64,000 nt of DNA. Source: Palsa-295 sp963781105. GTDB lineage: Bacteria; Acidobacteriota; Terriglobia; Acidiferrales; UBA7541. Below the pieces are notes generated by a model. The model was not told the origin of the DNA, searched no databases, and was given only the letters and a program-made list of their open reading frames with translations. The stretch covers positions 62,001-126,000 of the forward strand of contig CAWAED010000010.1 in the NCBI GenBank assembly GCA_963781105.1. The letters are read 5' to 3'. This document shows, one piece after another, positions 8,397-16,772 of this stretch. The position numbers and the translations under genes are program-made. Numbering within the stretch: position 1 is the first letter of the stretch; each line of letters opens with the position of its first letter.

Positions 8397-9245
8397 ATGA
8401 CTTCATCTCTCACGCCCAAACCGGTCGCGCCGCAAGTGACCAGCGGCGCCGCCATCTCCGTACGCAACCTGCGCGTGAAATACGGCGAGCGTGAAATTCT
8501 TCACGGCATCGATTTCGAAGTTCCCGCCGGCGAAACCATGGTGATCCTCGGCGGTTCGGGCTCGGGCAAAAGCACGCTGCTGCGCACGCTTGTAGGCCTC
8601 GAAATTCCCAGCTCTGGCGAAATCTGGATTCAGGGAAAAGATTTTGCTTCGATTTCCGAAGATGAGCGCGACGAATTGCGCAAGAAAATGGGCATGTCGT
8701 TCCAGGGTGGTGCGCTTTTCGGCTCCATGACCGTCGGCGAGAATGTGGCACTGCCGCTGCGCGAGCACACGCGTCTGGACGATTCCACCATCGAAATCAT
8801 GGTGCGCCTGAAGCTCGACCAGGTGGGCCTTTCCGGCTTCGAGAATTACATGCCCGCGCAATTGAGCGGCGGCATGAAAAAGCGCGCCGCTATTGCCCGC
8901 GCGTTGGCCATGGATCCCGAAATTTTGTTTTTCGATGAGCCCTCCGCGGGCCTGGACCCCATCATCGCCGCCGGAATTGACGAGCTGATTTTGAAATTGA
9001 AGAAAGCGTTTCGCATCACCATCGTCGTGGTGACCCACGAATTGGCCAGCGCATTTTTGATCGCTGACCGCATGATTGTGCTGGACAAGGGCGTGATCGT
9101 CGCCAACGGCACCACCAAGGAACTACAGGCCAGCCAGCAGCCTCGCGTACGGCAATTTCTGGATCGAGTACCGGAACCGGAATTGACGGGAGAAATTGAC
9201 TATCTGCAGATGTTGACCGGGGACGTTCCACCGGCGCGCCAGTAA
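8397..9245 (+). CDS. mlaF: MlaF-type lipid ABC transporter ATPase
   Basis: This 282-residue ATPase powers the Mla-type lipid transporter. It has Walker A GGSGSGKST at residues 52-60, a Q-loop glutamine near 103, the ABC signature LSGGM at 156-160, Walker B ILFFDEP at 176-182 and the H-loop in VVVTHELAS. The C-terminal tail after the ATPase core is about 40 residues. It is tightly linked to mlaE (6-base gap) and precedes mlaD by 99 bases. MlaF-type identity follows from the permease and MCE neighbours and from the SGGMKKRAAIARA motif typical of the family. Confidence 0.94.
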   Translation: MTSSLTPKPVAPQVTSGAAISVRNLRVKYGEREILHGIDFEVPAGETMVILGGSGSGKSTLLRTLVGLEIPSSGEIWIQGKDFASISEDERDELRKKMGMSFQGGALFGSMTVGENVALPLREHTRLDDSTIEIMVRLKLDQVGLSGFENYMPAQLSGGMKKRAAIARALAMDPEILFFDEPSAGLDPIIAAGIDELILKLKKAFRITIVVVTHELASAFLIADRMIVLDKGVIVANGTTKELQASQQPRVRQFLDRVPEPELTGEIDYLQMLTGDVPPARQ

Positions 9246-9275
9246 GGCCGAAAACCTGGCGGATTTTGTTCGCCG

Positions 9276-9284
9276 TGATATACT
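9276..9284 (+). promoter_or_regulatory. Extended -10 element before mlaD
   Basis: TGATATACT (9276-9284) matches an extended -10 promoter (TGnTATACT), about 60 bases before mlaD. I see no good -35. It could give mlaD and the lipoprotein their own internal promoter. Confidence 0.35.
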
Positions 9285-9344
9285 CCGCGGCACTTAGGTG
9301 GCGTCCCCCCGCGAGCCACCACGCGGGAATCATCGAGGATACGG

Positions 9345-10319
9345 ATGGAAGCAAAGCGCGAACAGGCAGTCGTCGGTCTTTTTGTTTTGGTAGTGGCGGC
9401 CTTACTGATTACCACTCTTTTTATTCTCAACGGCAGCTTCAATAAAGGCGACATTCCCTACCATGCTTTCTTCAAGAATGCCGGCGGTATGGAACCGGGC
9501 ACCGAAGTTCGCTATGCCGGCGGCCCTCCGATCGGACGCGTCGGCAAAGTCCAGGTAGATCCTCACGACGCCACGCGAATGGAAGTGGACTTTTCCGCGA
9601 ATCCGAACGTGCCGGTAAAAACCGATAGCGTCGCGCTGATCACCAGCACCAGCCCGCTCGGTGAAAATTTTCTGGGAATTAGGCCGGGAACGAACGCCGC
9701 GCCGCGCGCGCCGCGCGATTACACGCTCAAGACCGTCGAGTACACCGGCTTTTCCGATATCGCCGACAAGCTCAACGACCTGGCCCCCAGCGCCCAGCAA
9801 CTCATCACGAATTTGAACGATCGCGTGGTGGAGCTGAAGGTGACGCTGAGCCGCGTGAATGATCTGCTGAACGACCAGAATCGCGCGAATATTTCGGCGA
9901 GCTTGAGCGATGTCCACGGCATGCTTAAGGAAGATCGCCCGCTGGTGCATTCCACTTTGGGTCATGTAAACGATGCGACGGAAAACCTGAAACCTCTCAT
10001 TGCCAGCTTCCAGAAGACTTCGGATCAAGCCAACGACACCATACTTCACCTGGATGGAATGTTGACGGAAAACCGCCCGGACATCCGCGAGTCCGTGCTC
10101 GAATTGCGCAAGGCGCTCGATAACGCTAATTCCGTGCTGGCGTCGCTCAATGACACCGTTAACGCCAACCAGGAGAACTTGGACGAAATTATTGATAACC
10201 TGCGCCACGTGACCGACAACTTGAATGAGTTCACTGAAACGATCAAGACGCGGCCTTACACCTTGATCCGCGCGTCGGCGCCTAAAGAGCATCAGCCCGG
10301 ATCGAGTTTGCCGAAGTAG
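9345..10319 (+). CDS. mlaD: MlaD-type MCE-domain lipid-binding protein
   Basis: This 324-residue protein has one N-terminal membrane anchor (about residues 9-29), a single MCE domain at about 38-120 (GTEVRYAGGPPIGRVGKVQV, then TSTSPLGENFLGI), and a long alpha-helical C-terminal part rich in Asn, Leu and Asp that should form a coiled coil or needle. MCE proteins assemble as periplasmic hexamers through which lipid passes. It is longer than E. coli MlaD (about 180 residues), and the extra helical region is typical of MCE proteins that reach across the periplasm. It lies between mlaF and a lipoprotein gene. Confidence 0.92.
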   Translation: MEAKREQAVVGLFVLVVAALLITTLFILNGSFNKGDIPYHAFFKNAGGMEPGTEVRYAGGPPIGRVGKVQVDPHDATRMEVDFSANPNVPVKTDSVALITSTSPLGENFLGIRPGTNAAPRAPRDYTLKTVEYTGFSDIADKLNDLAPSAQQLITNLNDRVVELKVTLSRVNDLLNDQNRANISASLSDVHGMLKEDRPLVHSTLGHVNDATENLKPLIASFQKTSDQANDTILHLDGMLTENRPDIRESVLELRKALDNANSVLASLNDTVNANQENLDEIIDNLRHVTDNLNEFTETIKTRPYTLIRASAPKEHQPGSSLPK

Positions 10320-10363
10320 CGCATGGACGCAGTGCACGGAGACAACGCGGGAAGGAGCGAAGA

Positions 10364-10999
10364 GTGTTGAGCCGCCGCTTGCAACTTATCTCACTCGTGA
10401 TGCTGGCGATCGTAGTAGCCGGATGCGGCGCCCCGCGTCCCGTGAAGTACTACGTCATAGACCCGAACATCACTCCCGCAACGACTCCCGCCTCGAGCGG
10501 ACAGTTTCCCGTCGCGCTGTTGGTCGGCCGTTTCGCCTGTTCAACTCTCTATCGTGATGACCGGCTGGTTTATGGTTCCGGTCCAGTGGAGCTGGGCACT
10601 TACGAGTACGATCGCTGGGCCGAACCTCCGGTGGACATGGTGCAAAATCTGCTGATCGCGGACCTGCGCAATTCCGGCCAATTTCGCTCCGTGTCGCGCG
10701 TTTCCACCAACGTGCGAGGGGATTACATTGTACGTGGTCACCTGATTGCCATGTACGGAGTGGACAAGCCGGACCTCGTGGCGCGTTTTACGCTCGAGTT
10801 GGAGCTATTCCAACCCTCCACGCGCGCAATTGTCTGGACGCAAACCTACACCCATGACGAGCCGGTGCAAGCCAAGACGGTGGCGAGCATCGTCGAAGCG
10901 ATGGATCGCAACGTCCGGGCCGGTCTCGGGCAGCTTTCATCCGGAATTTCGCAGTATTTTCAAAGCCATCCGCCCGCGCCGGCTCAAACCGGGAACTGA
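10364..10999 (+). CDS. PqiC/LptE-like outer-membrane lipoprotein of the lipid transport operon
   Basis: This 211-residue lipoprotein carries a signal peptide ending in the lipobox VAGC with Cys21 as lipidation site. The mature protein resembles the ABC-type transport auxiliary lipoprotein family (PqiC-like): PVKYYVIDP at the N-terminus, a middle YDRWAEPPVDMVQNLLIADLRNSGQF, and a C-terminal stretch around amphipathic helices. Such lipoproteins sit in the outer membrane and dock MCE tunnels. The start is a GTG at 10364, with GGAAGGAG seven bases before it. It ends the operon begun by the STAS gene at 7162. Confidence 0.85.
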   Translation: MLSRRLQLISLVMLAIVVAGCGAPRPVKYYVIDPNITPATTPASSGQFPVALLVGRFACSTLYRDDRLVYGSGPVELGTYEYDRWAEPPVDMVQNLLIADLRNSGQFRSVSRVSTNVRGDYIVRGHLIAMYGVDKPDLVARFTLELELFQPSTRAIVWTQTYTHDEPVQAKTVASIVEAMDRNVRAGLGQLSSGISQYFQSHPPAPAQTGN

Positions 11000-11223
11000 T
11001 CTCTCGGAAAGCCTTATCCATCTGGCTCCTTCAATACGTCGGGTTGAACTGTTTCATTTTGGTTCAAGGTAGAAGTCTTTCCTGATTCGTCCGATTACAC
11101 ATCAGAAGCGCTGCATTCGTTCGCGCCTGTGCGAGGGGTGTCCGCTCGCGCGTTCGCGCACGAGTTGAGCGGCAAATCGAGCGCGGCTAGGAATGCAGCG
11201 GGGTAGGCCAACGAGGGGCTTCG

Positions 11224-14028
11224 ATGAATTTTCTGCGCCAGCTTTTCAGCTCCGGCGATTTCATGCCGCACGGCTACTGCTATCTGTGGAACCCGGAATT
11301 AGTGTGGCTGCACGTAATTTCCGACGCGCTGATCGCCCTGGTCTACTTCACGATTCCGTTCACGTTGCTCCGGCTCGTCCGGAAACGCCGCGATCTTCCC
11401 TTCAATTCCATGATTGTTTTGTTCGGCGTGTTTATCGTGGCCTGCGGCGGCACGCACGCGATGGAAATTTGGAATCTGTGGCACGCGGAATATTGGCTTG
11501 CCGGCATCGTGAAAGCGGTAACGGCGGCGTCCTCCGTGGGCACGGCAATTCTTCTGGTGCAGGTCGTCCCCAAGGCGGCAAAGCTACCGGACGTCAACCA
11601 GTGGATTCAGGCGAATGCCGCGCTGGAAAGCGAAATCCACGAACGGCGCGAGTTAGAAATTGACTTGCGCATCAGCGAGGCGCGCTACCGCGACCAGGCG
11701 GAGCTTCTGGATTTGACCCACGACGCAATTCTGGTGCGAAACCTCCGAAGCGAAATCACCTATTGGAATCGCGCTGCGGAGCGGCTGTACGGCTGGGGCG
11801 CGGAGGAAGCGCGTGGCAAGCTCAGCCACGAACTCTTGCAAACCGTCTTCCCGAAGCCGTTCGATGAAATCGCAGCGGAGATTCTGACCCGCGGCTCCTG
11901 GGAAGGCGAATTGATCCACCAGCGCCGTGACGGCTCGGTAGTGACCGTCTACAGTCGCTGGGCATTACGCACCGGCACCGACGGCAATTCCACCGTCGTG
12001 CTGGAAAGCAATCGCGACATCACCCACACTAAGCAGGAGCAGCAGAAATTCCGCAATCTCCTGGAAGCCGCCCCGGATGCCATCGTGATTGTGAACCACG
12101 CCGGGTACATTCAGCTCGTTAACGCGCAAACGGAAACACTTTTCGGTTATTCGCGCGAGGAACTGATCGGCAAGCCCGTGGAAGTTCTGGTGCCCAACCG
12201 TTTTCAAGATTCCCATCGCGATGATCGCCACAGCTATGAGCGTTCTCCGCGGCGCCGCTCGATGGCAGCCACGCTGGAACTCTTCGGGCGCCGCAAGGAC
12301 GGCTCCGAGTTTCCGGCGGAAATCAGTCTCAATCCGCTGGAAACGCCGAATGGTGTTTTGATTTCCAGCGCCATCCGCGACGTAACCCAACGCAAGGTAC
12401 GGGCGGAAAGACTTCGACAACAGGAAGTTCGCTTCCGGTTGCTGATTGATGCCGTAAAGGACTACGCGATCATCAGCCTCGATCCCGCCGGCCTGATCAC
12501 AACCTGGAATTCCGGGGCCCAGCGCCTCAAGGGTTATGCGGCCGAGGAAATCATCGGCGAACATGTCTCCCGTCTGTACCCACCGGAAACGCTCACCGCC
12601 GGCCGGCTTGAGGACGAATTACGCGAAGCCGAAGCCTCCGGCCATGTCGAGGACCACGGCTGGCGCGTGCGCAAGGACGGTTCCTGCTTCTGGGCCGAAG
12701 TCGTCACCACCGCGTTGCGCGATCCGGCCGGCAAATTGGTGGGATTCGTAAAGATAGACCGGGACATCACCGCGCGGCGCGCAGCGGAAGACCAAATCCA
12801 AAAGCTAAATACGGAGCTCCATCAGCGAGTCTTCGAGCTCGACTCCGCCAACAAGGAACTGGAATCTTTTAGCTATTCGGTTTCTCATGACCTGCGCGCT
12901 CCGTTGCGGCACGTAGATGGCTTCACGCGCATCTTGAAGGAAGAATACTCCGAGGGAATTCCCGCAGAGGGCCTCAAGTATCTCGATCGCATCCTCGACG
13001 CGGCCACGCACATGGGTCAAGTCCGGCAGCAGGCCATTCGCGCCGCCGCGCTCACCAAGCAGTTGCTCGCCTTCGCGCGCCGCCAGATTCTCGAGCCGCG
13101 CAACATTGACCTCAACCAAAGCGTCACCGAAACGCGGAGCCTTCTGGAGAAGGTTATCGGTAGCAACATCGAAATCAAAATCAATCTAGCAGCCGAACTT
13201 GCGCTGGTGCGCGCCGATCCTACGCAGGTCGAGCAGGTACTCATGAACTTGTGCATCAACGCACGGGATGCCATGGCTGGAGGCGGCCGCTTGTCCATCG
13301 AAACTTCCGCCGCGACGTTCGACGAACGTTATTGCGCCGCGCAGCCCTTCGCTCGTCCCGGCGATTACGCCATGTGGGCTGTTACGGATAATGGTACCGG
13401 CATGGACGCCGCCACGCTCGACCGCATCTTCGAGCCCTTCTTTACCACGAAGGAAATGGGCAAAGGAACCGGACTGGGGCTCGCGACTGTCTACGGCATC
13501 GTGCGTCAACATGGCGGATTTCTTCACGTTTACAGCGAACTGAATGTTGGCACCACCTTCCGTGTCTACCTGCCGATAACCTCCTCTTCGGTAAAGGCCG
13601 AGGTTTTCGCGGACGAAACAGATCCCGTTCGCGGAGGCTCCGAAACAATCTTAATTGCGGAAGACCACGAAGGTCTCCGCGAACTGGCGCGCGAGACGCT
13701 TTCCAATCTTGGCTATGACGTGGTTCTAGCGTGCGACGGCGAGCAAGCCATCCGCGAGTTTCAGCAGCAAGGAGACCGCATTGATCTGCTGTTGCTCGAC
13801 GTAGTGATGCCCAAGATGGACGGCCCGGAAGCATACGCGCGGATGAGCGCAAAGCGGCCGGACGTCCCGGTGATTTTTGCGACCGGCTACAGCGCGGATA
13901 TAGCGTTGCTGCACAAGGTACAGGAACAGGGCCTGGCGGTTATGCAGAAGCCTTACGTCCCTCGAGACCTCGCCCGCCGCGTCCGCGAAACTCTCGACCG
14001 GCATCCGGCGAAAGTCCCGCACGCCTAG
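11224..14028 (+). CDS. Hybrid sensor histidine kinase with ethylene-receptor-like membrane domain
   Basis: This 934-residue hybrid kinase begins with three membrane helices (about residues 26-115) that match the ethylene-binding domain of plant ETR1. Residues equivalent to ETR1 Asp25, Tyr32, Ile35, Pro36, Ile62, Cys65 and His69 appear as Asp34, Tyr41, Ile44, Pro45, Ile71, Cys74 and His78. Three PAS domains follow at about 150-265, 272-388 and 400-515. The HisKA motif has His555 in SVSHDLRAPL, and the ATPase domain shows NARDAM, DNGTGMD and GKGTGLGL. A C-terminal receiver domain carries the phospho-acceptor Asp859. Copper-dependent ethylene binding is inferred from family knowledge; the true ligand in bacteria is often unknown. 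No cognate response regulator gene is adjacent. A short palindrome (TTGAAC at 11044, GTTCAA at 11062) lies upstream. Confidence 0.93.
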   Translation: MNFLRQLFSSGDFMPHGYCYLWNPELVWLHVISDALIALVYFTIPFTLLRLVRKRRDLPFNSMIVLFGVFIVACGGTHAMEIWNLWHAEYWLAGIVKAVTAASSVGTAILLVQVVPKAAKLPDVNQWIQANAALESEIHERRELEIDLRISEARYRDQAELLDLTHDAILVRNLRSEITYWNRAAERLYGWGAEEARGKLSHELLQTVFPKPFDEIAAEILTRGSWEGELIHQRRDGSVVTVYSRWALRTGTDGNSTVVLESNRDITHTKQEQQKFRNLLEAAPDAIVIVNHAGYIQLVNAQTETLFGYSREELIGKPVEVLVPNRFQDSHRDDRHSYERSPRRRSMAATLELFGRRKDGSEFPAEISLNPLETPNGVLISSAIRDVTQRKVRAERLRQQEVRFRLLIDAVKDYAIISLDPAGLITTWNSGAQRLKGYAAEEIIGEHVSRLYPPETLTAGRLEDELREAEASGHVEDHGWRVRKDGSCFWAEVVTTALRDPAGKLVGFVKIDRDITARRAAEDQIQKLNTELHQRVFELDSANKELESFSYSVSHDLRAPLRHVDGFTRILKEEYSEGIPAEGLKYLDRILDAATHMGQVRQQAIRAAALTKQLLAFARRQILEPRNIDLNQSVTETRSLLEKVIGSNIEIKINLAAELALVRADPTQVEQVLMNLCINARDAMAGGGRLSIETSAATFDERYCAAQPFARPGDYAMWAVTDNGTGMDAATLDRIFEPFFTTKEMGKGTGLGLATVYGIVRQHGGFLHVYSELNVGTTFRVYLPITSSSVKAEVFADETDPVRGGSETILIAEDHEGLRELARETLSNLGYDVVLACDGEQAIREFQQQGDRIDLLLLDVVMPKMDGPEAYARMSAKRPDVPVIFATGYSADIALLHKVQEQGLAVMQKPYVPRDLARRVRETLDRHPAKVPHA

Positions 14029-14214
14029 GTGCGCGTAGCGCGGCGCAATCAACCTTGGTCAAATATTGTCATAGTAAGACCGCGCGGGCCGTGCAACTCG
14101 TTGCGCAAGTCCGGTTGTGTCCGCTTGCTGTTTCAGGGTCGCACAGGTCCGAGCGAAGCGTGTGTTTCGCCGACCAGTTTCCGCCGCTATTCGCCATGTT
14201 GCTTCCAATTGCAG

Positions 14215-14244
14215 TTGACACCGTTTCTCTTCGCATGGTAATGA
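14215..14244 (+). promoter_or_regulatory. Candidate promoter inside the intergenic region
   Basis: A perfect TTGACA (14215-14220) is followed after 18 bases by TAATGA (14239-14244). No protein-coding frame starts just downstream; the next defined element is the terminator at 14349. Confidence 0.35.
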
Positions 14245-14348
14245 ACGAAGCACTCGTGGATTCCGGCGGAAACGCTGGATTGCCCGGGCGTCAGGCCCAC
14301 CACACGCAGGCCATTTTCACGACGCTCTGGCAACACCCCACCCACCCC

Positions 14349-14390
14349 GGGAGGTGGATGCTACCTGGCATCTGCCTCCCGTTTTAATTT
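14349..14390 (+). terminator. Intrinsic terminator
   Basis: Arms 14349-14361 and 14368-14380 can form a 13-bp stem with two G-T wobbles and a 6-base loop, followed by GTTTTAATTT. It would end transcripts from the hybrid kinase or from the candidate small RNA. Confidence 0.7.
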
Positions 14391-14487
14391 ACCGGCAACC
14401 GGCCCTTCAGAATTTGTATGGCAGAAGCGCGAAAGGGTTATAATGCGGCCACTTAGCACGGTCGCGCGCGCGGCCTGGGAGGCGAGC

Positions 14488-14850
14488 ATGGGCCTGCAAA
14501 TTTCGACGCGAAAGTCCGGCAATGTCACCGTCGTTGATCTGGTGGGCCGCATCGTCATCGGAACCAGCAACGATTCCCTCGGCGCGGAGCTGCGCAAATA
14601 CGCGGAGGCCGGCCCCTCTGAAATCGTGGTGAACCTCGCGGGCGTCACGCAAATTGACAGCTCGGGCATCAGCACGCTGGTGCGTTCCTTCGTCACGCTC
14701 GAACGCCAGGGTGGCGGCCTGAAGATCCTGAATCCCACCGGCCACGTAAAAGAAGTGCTCGAGCTGACGCGCCTCATCCAGGCCATCCCCGCCTTCACCG
14801 ACGAAGCCAAAGCCATAGCCGCCTTCCGCGGCGGCGTCGCCCACGCGTAG
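14488..14850 (+). CDS. STAS-domain anti-sigma factor antagonist
   Basis: This 120-residue STAS protein has the RsbV/SpoIIAA signature IDSSGISTLV, with Ser58 or Ser59 as the probable phosphorylation site. The start ATG at 14488 has GGGAGG five bases upstream; the frame is open to 14443, but that extension has no ribosome site. It is a paralogue of the protein at 7162-7521: both begin with an ISTR-S-G pattern and both end in a EVLELTRLI helix. A TATAAT at 14439-14444 may be its -10. No partner kinase or anti-sigma gene is adjacent, so its target sigma factor cannot be named. Confidence 0.88.
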   Translation: MGLQISTRKSGNVTVVDLVGRIVIGTSNDSLGAELRKYAEAGPSEIVVNLAGVTQIDSSGISTLVRSFVTLERQGGGLKILNPTGHVKEVLELTRLIQAIPAFTDEAKAIAAFRGGVAHA

Positions 14851-14857
14851 GTGTGCC

Positions 14858-15832
14858 GTGGCCTGCTGTTCTGCTCTTGGCGAAGGAGTTCGCGCTTCTG
14901 CAATCGTCTCCCCGCATGTCTTTCGTAACGGATTAGCTCCAGCTCATGATAGTTCGCGCGCGCGGATTCGCTTGCGGGTCCAGTCGTCATACCTGGCCGT
15001 GTTCGCAGCGTGCGTCCTGGCAATCGTTTCTCCTGCCGCTCGCGCGTTTCAGATGCATCCGGTGCAGCCACCCGGGCATACGCAGGCCACCCTTGAATCA
15101 CTCGCGGACGAAATTGCAGCCGCGATTGCGGATGTGAAAGAAAATCCAGTAATTGTTTTTGATTTTGCGGGACCGGACGAACTGACGAGCGCTTCGGAAA
15201 AAAGTCTGGCAGACGATTTCAGCGCCGCCATGGCGCGAATGAACAAAGAGATTGTGATCTTGGACCGCGCGCAGATTACGGACGTTCTTCAGAACAAAAA
15301 TTTGAGTCTCGCGGATCTGGAGGATCCGCGTGACGCACAAGAAGTGGCCAAGGAGCTGAAAGCCAAATCGTACGTTTGGGCGGCAATTGTGCTTGGGCAA
15401 GACAACTTTGAAATGCTGGTGGAAGCGCTTCGCGTTCAGGACGGAAAAAAAATCGCCGGATTCCAGACGACGCTGCCCTTAACGGATCAAATGAAGGCTC
15501 TAGCCGATACGCGTGTTAGCAAGAACCTCGAGCCAGGCGTTGCACACGCGGGCACACAAGGCGTTACCTATCCTGCATGCATTTATTGTCCGCAGGCTCA
15601 ATACACGCGGGCTGCCGTTCAACATCACTTCGAGGGTACGGTCTTGCTTTCTATCGTAATCACAGCGGATGGACATGCCGACGACATTTTAGCGTTGAGA
15701 GCGCTTCCTTATGGGCTGACCGAAAGCGCTATCGAAACTGTGAAATCGTGGAGGCTCAAACCTGGTCAGACTTCGGATGGAACACCGATGGCGGTGCGCC
15801 AACGGGTTGAAATAACCTTTCACCTCTACTAG
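14858..15832 (+). CDS. Exported protein with C-terminal TonB-like domain
   Basis: This protein has up to 324 residues from the GTG at 14858, starting just after the STAS gene. A hydrophobic segment at about residues 45-62 (LAVFAACVLAIVSPAARA) looks like a signal peptide, so the true start may be nearer to it, although no better start codon with a ribosome site is evident. The middle part (about 75-210) resembles nothing I can name with certainty. The C-terminal 85 residues have the TonB C-terminal fold: HFEGTVLLSIVITADGHADDILALRALPYGLTESAIETVKSWRLKPG. Stand-alone TonB-C proteins of this kind are common in Acidobacteriota. It has no proline-rich linker, so energising an outer-membrane receptor is uncertain. 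Confidence 0.7.
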   Translation: MACCSALGEGVRASAIVSPHVFRNGLAPAHDSSRARIRLRVQSSYLAVFAACVLAIVSPAARAFQMHPVQPPGHTQATLESLADEIAAAIADVKENPVIVFDFAGPDELTSASEKSLADDFSAAMARMNKEIVILDRAQITDVLQNKNLSLADLEDPRDAQEVAKELKAKSYVWAAIVLGQDNFEMLVEALRVQDGKKIAGFQTTLPLTDQMKALADTRVSKNLEPGVAHAGTQGVTYPACIYCPQAQYTRAAVQHHFEGTVLLSIVITADGHADDILALRALPYGLTESAIETVKSWRLKPGQTSDGTPMAVRQRVEITFHLY

Positions 15833-15877
15833 AAGGAAATCCGCGATCTAGAGGTCGCCACGCCCGGAGCACAAGGC

Positions 15878-16465
15878 CTAAGCGTTCTTCTTCAGGTCCG
15901 CCAGCACCAACTTTGCCACTTCTTTCAGCGTATCGAACACGCCTTGCCCCGTCACGGCCACGCCTTCGACCGTCGGCTCGCCCTTCACCAGCAGATGTTT
16001 CTGCAATTCCGGCACGGGCAGCACATTCGGCAAATCTCGTTTGTTGAGCTGCAGCACGTAAGGAATCGTCGTGAAATCCAGATTGTGATCCTTCAGGTGC
16101 TCGCGCAAGTTGTCCAGCGTTTCCAGGTTCGCGTCCAACCGCTCCTCCTGCGAATCCGCGACGAACACCACGCCATCGGCGCCCTTTAAAATCAGCCGTC
16201 TGCTAGCTTCATAAAATACCTGCCCGGGCACCGTGTACAAATGAAAACGCGTGCGAAATCCACGCACCGTTCCTAAGTCCAGCGGAAGAAAATCGAAGAA
16301 AAGCGTGCGGTCGGTTTCCGTCGCCAGCGAAACCATCTTTCCCTTTTGATTCGCTCCAGTGTGTTCGTAGACCCACTGCAAATTTGCGGTCTTCCCCCCG
16401 AGGCCGGGGCCGTAGTAGACAAGCTTGCAGTTAATCTCTCTTGCGGGAAAATTTATAAACGGCAC
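15878..16465 (-). CDS. mglA: MglA-type small GTPase
   Basis: This 195-residue Ras-like GTPase belongs to the MglA family, which sets cell polarity and drives motility in Myxococcus. It has a P-loop GPGLGGKT at residues 19-26, switch segment ATETDRTLFFDFLPL at about 48-62, TVPGQ at 78-82 in place of the usual DxxGQ (normal for MglA), and the guanine-specificity motif NKRD at 141-144. The start is the GTG at 16463-16465 with GAGGAAA upstream. No MglB (roadblock) partner gene is next to it. Function in non-gliding Acidobacteriota is not established; a polarity or type IV pilus role is inference. Confidence 0.92.
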   Translation of the reverse strand: MPFINFPAREINCKLVYYGPGLGGKTANLQWVYEHTGANQKGKMVSLATETDRTLFFDFLPLDLGTVRGFRTRFHLYTVPGQVFYEASRRLILKGADGVVFVADSQEERLDANLETLDNLREHLKDHNLDFTTIPYVLQLNKRDLPNVLPVPELQKHLLVKGEPTVEGVAVTGQGVFDTLKEVAKLVLADLKKNA

Positions 16466-16772
16466 AATTTCCTCAGATTAGGCAGCCTCGTACTTATAGC
16501 ATACGCCCCCGCTCGCGGCCAACGCGCCCCCGCGAACCATGCTGCGGAATAGACACCCCGCGCAGGCCTACAACTACCCTGACGCGGCGTAATATGGCAC
16601 GGCGCAGGTTTCTCAGCCCCTCCCAGCCGCGGCCCTTAAAGGCTTGGCGGAGGCAGGCACCTCTCGTCGCCGCGTGCAGGGGTCTCTATCCCTCACAAAA
16701 TGAAGCAGAATCGTCCGCCACAATTTGTCATCTCTTACGGCAGCTGAATACGTTCGACCAGGAGACTCCATA
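16466..16772. other. Intergenic region between divergent mglA and PPC-domain genes
   Basis: About 305 bases carrying the 5' signals of two divergent genes. On the minus side TATAAG-like sequence lies about 35 bases before mglA. I see no gene, terminator or repeat in it. Confidence 0.5.

Larger units (their letters stand above)
14029..14487. other. Long intergenic region, possibly encoding a small RNA
   Basis: This region of about 460 bases between the hybrid kinase and the second STAS gene has no convincing protein frame. It contains a consensus-like -35 with a weaker -10 (14215-14244), a strong intrinsic terminator (14349-14390) and a TATAAT (14439-14444) before the STAS gene. The space between the first promoter and the terminator would encode an RNA of about 140 bases. 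Confidence 0.5.

Noticed and set aside
14250..14390. SAM-type riboswitch (GGCAAC core at 14329-14334)
   Set aside because: The surrounding helices do not match SAM-I or SAM-IV consensus and the next gene is a STAS protein, not methionine metabolism.
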